Shown here piece after piece: positions 46,470 to 53,849 of a DNA stretch of 64,000 nt (position 1 is the stretch's first letter; each line of letters begins with the position of its first letter). Source of the DNA: Oceanospirillum beijerinckii DSM 7166 (GTDB lineage: Bacteria > Pseudomonadota > Gammaproteobacteria > Pseudomonadales > Halomonadaceae); the NCBI RefSeq assembly GCF_000422425.1, contig NZ_AULT01000007.1, forward strand, positions 1 through 64,000. The letters run 5' to 3'. A program made the position numbers and the translations under genes. A model generated the notes under the pieces. The model was not told the origin of the DNA. It saw only the letters and a list, made by a program, of their open reading frames with translations, and searched no databases.

Positions 46470-47064
46470 ACACAGGGTTTTAAGTCCGCCAGCGTAAATA
46501 TCTCTATCCTCTAAGGCCAAAGACCAGAGAGGATCAATATATAAATTTGTGCGGCTGCTCATCAGGGGCTAACACCATTATACTCGCTATTTTCCCGTAT
46601 AGTTACAGGGGGAATAGCGAGTTAATGCCTGCCTGATACCTACCTAAGCTTGTCCTCACCGATCATGCCTGAAATGGCCTTTTCCATAATATGCACTAAA
46701 GTATCATGTTATAAGCTTGATAAATCAGCACAATGCCTTGTTTTATATAAACTTTATGGCATATAGTGCGAATAATACGATGGAATTTCAGCTTATACAC
46801 CTGAAATGAATAGTAGAGCAGGGTTCAGATCTCCCTCAACATAGACATTTGCACAGAAAGCATTTCTATATTTTTTGCCAACAACTGAAGAGTGATGCTA
46901 TTTGATAAAAAACTTTCGTGTGAGTGTCTGGCAGATAGTATGGACTTTCACTTTTTAGACTATAGCCTCACCCTGGATGGCCTCTTATCTATCCAGCGCT
47001 TTAAACTTAACGCCTACCTTAGGTAGAATCGGCCCAATTTTCTATCAGACGAGGGAGTGGATCC
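46470..47064. other. Long intergenic region between ydiJ and the binding-protein operon
   Basis: About 595 bases with no gene seen. It holds a long hairpin at 46582-46622 and AT-rich sequence that should include the promoter of the operon starting at 47065. Confidence 0.45.
46582..46622. repeat. Long stem-loop downstream of ydiJ
   Basis: ACTCGCTATT (46582-46591) pairs with AATAGCGAGT (46613-46622), and inside it CCC (46594-46596) can pair with GGG of the 46608-46612 run. No T-tail follows, so it is not a standard terminator; it may protect the 3' end of the mRNA or act on DNA. Confidence 0.55.
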
Positions 47065-47814
47065 TTGCTTCGCAAGCACCTTAACCAAGTGAGTCTTGTT
47101 GTGCTGCTATTGACTCAGTCACTGGCAGCCCTGGCACAAACCTCGACCCTGAATGTCGGCATCTTGGAATCAGCCAACATGGGATTCCTGGATCAGTTTC
47201 AACAGCCAACAGGCTTTGAGGTTGAGTTAGCTCAGGGAATCTGCCTGCGCCTTAAGCGTAACTGCGAGATAAAGCTACAGTCGTTCAGCCAAAATTTGCA
47301 GGATATTCAGGATGAAAAAGTCGACTTTGCGCTCTCTTCAATCATGGTGACAGAAGAGCGTAGCAAGCATCTTCTTTTTTCCGATCATTATATGAGTTCC
47401 TTCTCAATTTTTGTCGGATTACCTGAGCAGCCCAAATACCGGCAGGTGAAAGTGGCCGTTGTTAAAGGCTCCGTTCAGGAAAAATACCTTCGCCAGCACA
47501 AAGCCGACACCATGGTCGCAATCAGCTATGCCCATTTAAATGAGACTTATCAGGCCTTGCTCGGGCAAGAGGTGGATCAAGTGCTCGGCCCGGCTATTTT
47601 ACAACTGGGTTTTCTGTCGCAGCACCCCGATAAGGAATATGAACTGCTGGGCGAGCCCATTAGACAATTTAATCTGGGTGGCAAAGTAGCGGTCGCTCTT
47701 CCACTGAAGCAGTTTGAGTTACAACAACAGATCAACGATATTCTGTCTGAGATGCTCACGGATGGTAGCTACAACCAACTGAATAAAAAATATTTCCCCT
47801 TTAGCGTTTATTAG
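47065..47814 (+). CDS. Orphan periplasmic substrate-binding protein, SBP_bac_3 family (first of a pair)
   Basis: A 249-aa exported protein with signal peptide ending near LAALAQ. The family-3 binding fold is visible in PTGFEVELAQGICLRLKRNC and in VDFALSSIMVTEERSKHLLF, where Thr-x-x-Arg normally holds a ligand carboxylate. The Asp that normally binds the ligand's amino group is replaced by Pro (VDQVLGPAILQ). The TTG at 47065 is supported by GAGGGA eight bases upstream. No permease or ATPase genes follow; the next genes are a paralogue and a diguanylate cyclase, which suggests a sensory rather than transport role. Confidence 0.82.
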   Translation: MLRKHLNQVSLVVLLLTQSLAALAQTSTLNVGILESANMGFLDQFQQPTGFEVELAQGICLRLKRNCEIKLQSFSQNLQDIQDEKVDFALSSIMVTEERSKHLLFSDHYMSSFSIFVGLPEQPKYRQVKVAVVKGSVQEKYLRQHKADTMVAISYAHLNETYQALLGQEVDQVLGPAILQLGFLSQHPDKEYELLGEPIRQFNLGGKVAVALPLKQFELQQQINDILSEMLTDGSYNQLNKKYFPFSVY

Positions 47815-47821
47815 GACTTAT

Positions 47822-48583
47822 ATGAATTATCTGAAACAAATGCTATGTGGCCTGCTGATTCTGGCGAGCTCTGCTGAAAGTTACGCCCAGCCTCACTACA
47901 AGATAGGTATCTCAGACTCCTTTCAACCCTTTAACTACAGAGATGCCGGTGGAGAGCTGAAAGGATTCAATGTTGATATTGCACGGGCTCTATGCAAAGA
48001 GATGCAGGCACGTTGTGACTTTGTAGTCACGCCCTTTTCTAAGGTTATTCCGGCTCTGGAAGAAGGTCTGATTGATTTTGCCACCAGCAATTTTCTAATC
48101 ACACCGGAACGTGCCAAACGAATTAATTTCAGTGCAAAGTATTACCGCTCGACGACCAGTTTGATCGGCTCACTGGATAGTTCTCACCAAAGTCCAATGG
48201 CAATACTGAGCGACAAAAATGCAGTGATAGCCACACAACAAAGCTCAGCCCAGGCCAATTACCTTAAAGCCAACAGCCAGGTACAGATTAAAGAGATCAG
48301 CTCGATTGGTGCTGGCTTGGAGCTACTGCGCCAGAAAAAGGTGGACTATCTGATAGCCCCGACCCTGTTTGCATTAAACTTTCTGCAGAAAAGCGAAAAT
48401 GTCAACTTGGACTTTATAGGCAACCCTATTGACCACCCTGACCTTTCCGGCAGCGTCCATATTGGTATTAGCAAGCACCACCCCCAACTAAAAGAAAAGA
48501 TGGACCATGCCCTGAACGCCATGCTGGTCAACGGCCAGCTAAGAGCCATCATCAACCAATACTTCCCGTTTGATGTTTACTGA
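47822..48583 (+). CDS. Orphan periplasmic substrate-binding protein, SBP_bac_3 family (second of a pair)
   Basis: A 253-aa exported protein, signal peptide cleaved near AESYAQ. It is a paralogue of the protein seven bases upstream: both end in a Tyr-Phe-Pro-Phe-x-Val-Tyr signature (YFPFDVY here). Core motifs are GGELKGFNVDIARALCKEMQ and IDFATSNFLITPERAKRINF. The amino-group Asp is again Pro (VDYLIAPTLFA). Its stop precedes the start of the diguanylate cyclase by four bases, so all three genes are one operon. Confidence 0.83.
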   Translation: MNYLKQMLCGLLILASSAESYAQPHYKIGISDSFQPFNYRDAGGELKGFNVDIARALCKEMQARCDFVVTPFSKVIPALEEGLIDFATSNFLITPERAKRINFSAKYYRSTTSLIGSLDSSHQSPMAILSDKNAVIATQQSSAQANYLKANSQVQIKEISSIGAGLELLRQKKVDYLIAPTLFALNFLQKSENVNLDFIGNPIDHPDLSGSVHIGISKHHPQLKEKMDHALNAMLVNGQLRAIINQYFPFDVY

Positions 48584-48587
48584 CTCC

Positions 48588-49952
48588 ATGACTGATCGTA
48601 AGCCCAGACTTAGACAGCTTATAGGGCGATTAGCACTATTGTTGATCGTTTCTTTCTGCATGCTGATCGCCAGTATTCTGGGGCTAAGTCACTCCGCCTC
48701 ACAACTGGCCCAGGAGAGTCAGAAACATTTGCTGCCCAAGATTCATGAACACCAGCGGGCAGCACTAAACCTTGAACGCCTTGAACATATGGGCGATCTC
48801 GTTGCTTACGGCGGCAATATCAGCCTAATACGGAAAAATGCGCTGGCAGCTCAAGTATTGGCTTATCAGCCCTCTTTTGAATTGAATGAGAGCACTCAAA
48901 AAATCGTAAGAACCACTTTTGATCAAATCAAACAGATACGTACTGTTCGCCAGAAACTACTCATCCTGCAGGGTAAACCAAACAATGAAGGCACCCAACT
49001 GAACACTTTGCTCAGACAAGAAGAGCAGCTAAGGGCTTTATGGGCAGAACAGAAACTGGACCTGTTTGAGTTGCAGAATAGAATTATCAGCACAGCAACC
49101 CAAATGCAAACTCATACCATGCAACAGATTAGTTTGACACACCAGAAAATCCTGCTGGTAGGTGGCAGCGGTATTACAATTTTGCTACTGGTACTCGCCG
49201 CGATCAGCTACCAGTTACTCAAGCACCTGGTTAAGCCTGTACAAAAAGCCAGCAATGCACTTTTATCCATTGAGCGTGGTGAAGATTACCACTTAAAACC
49301 CGCACGCTATGAAGAAACCAGTACCATTTATCATGCTGTTGACCGCTTAGCTGTCAACTTAAAAACATTGCATGATATGGCAACCACAGACTCACTGACC
49401 TCTTGTTTAAATCGTCGCTATTTTGTTGAACAGGCCGAGCTGGCTCTTCAGCAAGCCAAGCAAGACAACCAATCTCTGGCTCTTGTGATGCTGGATATCG
49501 ATCACTTCAAAAAGGTTAATGACACCCACGGCCATGCGACAGGTGATATGACACTGAAGCACTTCTCACAGTGGGTAAAACAAAATTTACCCCAAGGCGG
49601 TCGTTTAGGGCGTTTAGGCGGTGAAGAGTTTGCCATGCTGCTACCTTCATACGATGAAGCCCAGGCGATGATGCTTGCAGATCACATCAGATCAGAGATT
49701 GCAGAGTACTCTGCCAATACAGAAGAAATTCCGGCAATAACAGTAAGCATGGGAGTGAGATCACTCACTGCGGTTACAGATAAACTGGATCGCTTGCTTT
49801 CTCAGGCAGATAAGGCACTTTATCATGCGAAAGCCCAGGGAAGGAACAGAGTCGTCTCTTACTCAGGGTTTATCAACTCTGCTTCTACAGGTTCTGGCTC
49901 TTCAAGCCCTCAGAAGAAGAGTTTGCCACCTCTGAACAGGGAAAGGCCTTAA
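48588..49952 (+). CDS. Membrane diguanylate cyclase in operon with two binding proteins
   Basis: A 454-aa protein: TM1 near 15-37, a helical periplasmic region of about 150 residues, TM2 near 190-210, a HAMP-like segment (HLVKPVQKASNALLSIERGE) and a C-terminal GGDEF domain with LTSCLNRRYFVEQA, LDIDHFKKVNDTHGH and RLGGEEFAML. The inhibitory RxxD is absent (PQGG at that site). The helical periplasmic part could dock the neighbouring binding proteins, as MbaA docks NspS in Vibrio, though here the output domain is GGDEF only. Start is uncertain: ATG 48588 (chosen, four bases after the previous stop) or ATG 48573. Confidence 0.85.
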   Translation: MTDRKPRLRQLIGRLALLLIVSFCMLIASILGLSHSASQLAQESQKHLLPKIHEHQRAALNLERLEHMGDLVAYGGNISLIRKNALAAQVLAYQPSFELNESTQKIVRTTFDQIKQIRTVRQKLLILQGKPNNEGTQLNTLLRQEEQLRALWAEQKLDLFELQNRIISTATQMQTHTMQQISLTHQKILLVGGSGITILLLVLAAISYQLLKHLVKPVQKASNALLSIERGEDYHLKPARYEETSTIYHAVDRLAVNLKTLHDMATTDSLTSCLNRRYFVEQAELALQQAKQDNQSLALVMLDIDHFKKVNDTHGHATGDMTLKHFSQWVKQNLPQGGRLGRLGGEEFAMLLPSYDEAQAMMLADHIRSEIAEYSANTEEIPAITVSMGVRSLTAVTDKLDRLLSQADKALYHAKAQGRNRVVSYSGFINSASTGSGSSSPQKKSLPPLNRERP

Positions 49953-50110
49953 GACCTCTCCGCCGAAGGTCAACTACTCTGACCGGAAAGCATAAAAGCA
50001 TATTTTATGCGCAATAGGGTATAGCCTGAGACAATACGGTTATTCGACAGGCAACGGAACAACAGGCGAGCGGTTCAGTCCTGCAACGGGCACAGCCGCT
50101 TCAGCCTCAC

Positions 50111-50743
50111 TTAAGCGGCAAATTCCTCCTTTACGGAGTTATCCTCCTGGTTCAGTCTCTCAGCCTGTTTAGAGCGTTTCGACATCTGGTTAACATCAGG
50201 CAAACTCTGATAAAGCTCTCGGACATGGCTCGCATTCACCAACGCGTCCACCACACAATCCAGCGGATTAGGCCAAATACCCAGAGTGTCGCCCCCATTA
50301 GGGTATGTCAAAATCTCATTCGGCGGATCAAAATGGGTGTTAACCCCCTCTTTGCTGCCCCGGGCATCGACCCGAAACCAACCGTGATGAGCCAGATAGA
50401 CTGCATTGATGCCATGTAAACGATACGGCGTAGCCCCCCACTCATTATCCACACGCTGATAACTGAAGCCCGCAGGTATACCATTGGCTCTCAGTAAGGC
50501 GGCCAATAAATGGCTTTTAGCGAAACAACACCCATGTTTGTTTTTCAACACATCAGACGCTTTTAGTACAACACTCTCTTTCTGGTATTCCCAGCTGTGC
50601 TCTATCTGATCACGCACCCAGTTAAAACTGCGTTGAATCAACTCGACAGGATGATCGCCACCTTTAGCCAGATAACTGGCTAAAGCCAACACTTCGGGGT
50701 GATCCCAGTTGACTATCAATGAAGATCGTAGAAAAGGACTCAT
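50111..50743 (-). CDS. Transglutaminase-like cysteine protease-fold protein
   Basis: A 210-aa cytoplasmic protein of the transglutaminase-like superfamily. The catalytic triad can be read as Cys in KNKHGCCFAKSHLL, His in YRLHGINAVYLAH and Asp in WFRVDARGSKEG. The N-terminal FNWVRDQIEHSWEY helix is also family-like, and the last 30 residues are a charged tail. These proteins are usually amidases, proteases or peptide-processing enzymes; no partner gene here indicates the substrate. Confidence 0.82.
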   Translation of the reverse strand: MSPFLRSSLIVNWDHPEVLALASYLAKGGDHPVELIQRSFNWVRDQIEHSWEYQKESVVLKASDVLKNKHGCCFAKSHLLAALLRANGIPAGFSYQRVDNEWGATPYRLHGINAVYLAHHGWFRVDARGSKEGVNTHFDPPNEILTYPNGGDTLGIWPNPLDCVVDALVNASHVRELYQSLPDVNQMSKRSKQAERLNQEDNSVKEEFAA

Positions 50744-51103
50744 AAGGCACTCTCATCATATCCGTTAAATACAGAAACAAAGCTTTTGCGGAAATTCGTT
50801 AAGCATTTCCGCCACTCATAGGCAATCGAGAGGCTTTTATTTCACTATATATTTGCAGAGTGCCTGAGCCAGATGACAGAGAATTGAACTAAAAATGAAG
50901 GCTTGATGAAACGCAGTCATTGCGTTTCTTTAATTATAATTTCTTAATGTACGGCAACTAAGCAAAAAACCTCACTGCATGCCACTCCTACCGTTGCGTC
51001 TATTTTTGATTTTTTAATGCAGAAAATACAGAAGCAGCAGTGAGTTACCATATTACCGGCCCAGTGGAAGTATTTATCGTGGCACAGCACACTCAGAGAT
51101 CCA
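50744..51103. other. Intergenic region with two hairpins
   Basis: No gene is seen. GCGGAAAT (50788-50795) pairs with ATTTCCGC (50805-50812). GAAACGCA (50908-50915) pairs with TGCGTTTC (50921-50928) over a 5-base loop and is followed by TTTAATT on the plus strand. The promoter of the transglutaminase-like gene should be near 50744-50850. Confidence 0.4.
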
Positions 51104-53641
51104 CTAGCTGAATGCTACGGTATCCCGATCAGCAACTACCACACAGTTACGCCCCATCGATTTCGCTTGATAAAGAGCATTGTCCGCACGATGTACCAGA
51201 TAATTCGGCGCTTCTTCCAATAGAGCTTCGGCTAAACCAACACTGATTGTGATGTGCTCAACTTCAGGGAAAAGAGTTTGTTCCACTTGCTGACGGAAAT
51301 CTTCCGCAAAGATTTGCGCCATGTGACGATTATAACCGGGCAGCAAAACAAGGAACTCTTCTCCCCCCCAGCGACCAGCAATGTGCTGAGGTTTTAGACT
51401 TTGTTTCAGTAACGTAGAGAACTGCACCAGCACATCATCACCTACACCGTGACCATACCTGTCATTCACTTGCTTAAAGTGATCCAGATCTAACAGCAGG
51501 ATTGAAAAAGCCTGCCGCTTAACCGTGGCCGTGAGCAGATTGTTCTCCAGTGAACTTTCTACATAATAGCGATTACGCAGGCCAGTCAGAGAGTCAGTCG
51601 TCGAAAGCTCATGCAAACGCTGGTTTTTATACTCCAGCTGAAGATTAAGCTCCTTCAGCTTCCACTCCATCCTGGCGCGCTCTTCAACCTCACGGGTCAA
51701 CTCTTCATTGACACATTTCAACTTCCGGTTAGCGACCAGAACTACAGAAACAATCACCACTGCAATGAAGGATAGCTGCCACAGTAAGGTGTAGTTCAAA
51801 CGCGGTTCAGCAGTAATGCCAACCCAACGCTGAAAGATCCCTTGCAGATCCGTTGGTCGTAAAGCATTGACAGATTTTTCCAGTGCAGTCAGCAGCTGAG
51901 GCCAATCATTTCTGGCGGCTACGGCTAATTGAATATTCTTGGGGAAGTACCCAGCGATATGCAGGTTAGTCAAGCCCTTTTGCTGGATATAGTAACCTGT
52001 GCTGGCAATTGCACCGACAAAGGCATCCAATTGTCCCTTTGACACCAATTCCAATCCCTGAGCAACATTATTGACTGGTATAGCATTAATGTTCGGAAAA
52101 TCAGATTGCAATACACTGGCCTGATAATAGTCCTTAACAACGCCTACTTGCTTTCCGTTTAACTCAGAAATGTGATTGATAAAACTATGCTGCTTACGGG
52201 TGATAATAACGTTTGGGAAGCTGAGATAGTTCTTAGTGAAGTTTAAAAACTGCCGACGCTCCTGAATGTTAGCCGCAGCAGATAGAATATCGCAACGACG
52301 CTCTTTCACGGCCTGCAGGCTTTCTGACCAGTTAGCTGTTCTTATCAGCTTAAAAGGTTTACCCAGAGAAGCTGACAACAGGTCCATGACTTCCGCTGCG
52401 ATACCAATATGATGGCCTTTATCATCAATGCCTTCATAGGGCATCCAATGAGGTGTTACACACATACGGATCATGGGCAGACTATTGAGAAAATTCTTTT
52501 CTTCCACAGAAAAATTCAGGGTCTGCTGATGAAGATAGCCGGATTTATGTGCATTCAATGCTTCCCGCCAGATATAGGGTGACAAATCAGGGGTTGAGGT
52601 TAATTGCCCTATCTCACGATAAACATTGAGTAAACGCTGAATACGATTTAAATCTATACTCCCCAGAGGATAGACATCTGCGGCTACCAGCTTACTAATC
52701 TCCCGGGCCTCAAACAGTAAGGCTGCCCGAGACTTATTAGATGGATATTTAGTCTGAATTATTTCCACCATTTCATGGGGGTGGTCCAGCGCATAACGCC
52801 AACCTCTTATTGATGCACGACGGAAGGCCTCAACACGCTCGGGGTTGTTCTGTGCTTCAAGCGCATGGGTAAATAGAGTATTGCTGTAAAAATCTGCCCC
52901 GTAGTTAGCTGGATCAATGACCACATAATCAACCCCTTGCTCTTGTAGCTGAAAGGGTTGGTTGGTGATATAAGCAGTCATGGCATCGACATGACCCAAA
53001 AGCAGATCCTTGACTTCATAGTTATGTTCATAACGATATATCTTGCCCAGATCAACACTTTCGGACGCCAGCATGTAACTGATTTCGGCACTATGGAGAT
53101 CCAGTTCACTGGTCATCAGGCGCTTTTGATGCAAGTCCTTAGGATGACGTATAGCAGAATCCCGCCGGGCTAACACCACCAAAGGCGAATGCTTAAACAG
53201 ATTTGCCAATAGCGATACTGGCTGGCCCTGGCTTAAAGCCAGAATAACCTCACTATTACTCACACCAAAATCAGCCCGCCCTGAAACCACTTCTTCTACC
53301 GGGTTCATTCCAGGCACCAAGGGTTTCAACAGAACTTCAAAGCCTTCCTCCCGATAAAAGCCCAGCTCTTGAGCCGCATAAAAACCAGCAAACTCAAATT
53401 GATGGGTCCATAGGAGCTGCAAAGTCACTTTTTCTAAACGATCATTGGCAGAGTTAGCGGCAGTAAAGGTCAAGGACTGATCTGCATTTGATGCTGATGC
53501 TGATGCTGATGCTGATGCTTCGCCAGTATTCGCCTCTGCTGCCGATACGGTTAAAAACAGAGCTAAACAACACGTTAGACACAGAGTTAGAGCAAAATAT
53601 AGCGGAGGCACTAGCGACAGTCTAAGCCCAAGCTGCAGCAT
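51104..53641 (-). CDS. Fused NMT1-like and SBP3-like sensor with GGDEF domain
   Basis: An 845-aa membrane protein. After a hydrophobic N-terminal signal/anchor (about 5-35, ending SAAEA) comes a Ser-Ala repeat, then an NMT1/THI5-like binding domain (about 70-310: LLWTHQFEFAGFYAAQELGF, VEEVVSGRADFGVSNSEVIL), an SBP_bac_3 domain (about 385-610: VTPHWMPYEGIDDKGHHIGI, CDILSAAANIQERRQFLNFT), one TM (about 618-638), a short coiled coil and a GGDEF domain with RWGGEEF near 758. Both binding domains face the periplasm; output is c-di-GMP. The RxxD inhibitory site is lacking (KPQH). The ATG at 53641 gives a proper signal; the frame stays open to 53698. Confidence 0.87.
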   Translation of the reverse strand: MLQLGLRLSLVPPLYFALTLCLTCCLALFLTVSAAEANTGEASASASASASNADQSLTFTAANSANDRLEKVTLQLLWTHQFEFAGFYAAQELGFYREEGFEVLLKPLVPGMNPVEEVVSGRADFGVSNSEVILALSQGQPVSLLANLFKHSPLVVLARRDSAIRHPKDLHQKRLMTSELDLHSAEISYMLASESVDLGKIYRYEHNYEVKDLLLGHVDAMTAYITNQPFQLQEQGVDYVVIDPANYGADFYSNTLFTHALEAQNNPERVEAFRRASIRGWRYALDHPHEMVEIIQTKYPSNKSRAALLFEAREISKLVAADVYPLGSIDLNRIQRLLNVYREIGQLTSTPDLSPYIWREALNAHKSGYLHQQTLNFSVEEKNFLNSLPMIRMCVTPHWMPYEGIDDKGHHIGIAAEVMDLLSASLGKPFKLIRTANWSESLQAVKERRCDILSAAANIQERRQFLNFTKNYLSFPNVIITRKQHSFINHISELNGKQVGVVKDYYQASVLQSDFPNINAIPVNNVAQGLELVSKGQLDAFVGAIASTGYYIQQKGLTNLHIAGYFPKNIQLAVAARNDWPQLLTALEKSVNALRPTDLQGIFQRWVGITAEPRLNYTLLWQLSFIAVVIVSVVLVANRKLKCVNEELTREVEERARMEWKLKELNLQLEYKNQRLHELSTTDSLTGLRNRYYVESSLENNLLTATVKRQAFSILLLDLDHFKQVNDRYGHGVGDDVLVQFSTLLKQSLKPQHIAGRWGGEEFLVLLPGYNRHMAQIFAEDFRQQVEQTLFPEVEHITISVGLAEALLEEAPNYLVHRADNALYQAKSMGRNCVVVADRDTVAFS
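53490..53519 (-). repeat. Hexanucleotide tandem repeat (5 x 6 bp) in the sensor gene
   Basis: On the plus strand GATGCT occurs five times in a row. On the coding (minus) strand it encodes a Ser-Ala repeat immediately after the signal peptide. Loss or gain of a unit keeps the frame and changes only the linker length. Confidence 0.9.
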
Positions 53642-53849
53642 ATATTTTTCGCGGGTCTTGTTCTCAGAGCATTCTACAAACAAAGGGGGAAAATCCACTG
53701 CAATCCATTAGAGAAGACCACAATAGGCTGATTCAGTTTAAAAATCGACTGGGGTTTTCCCTAGGTTTATCTCATAAACCCCAAAATGATGATTTATCGC
53801 GACAAAATTAAAATAGCTTCACGTTTGTTCATTCCGACCAACCAGACCT

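Noticed and set aside
53490-53519. Short tandem repeats as a possible CRISPR array
   Set aside because: The units are 6 bp, contiguous and inside a coding sequence; there are no spacers or cas genes in the window.
53751-53782. GGGGTTT/AAACCCC stem as the terminator of the gene at 53850
   Set aside because: An alternative overlapping hairpin (53764-53780) competes and no clean T-run follows, so it is not listed as a terminator.
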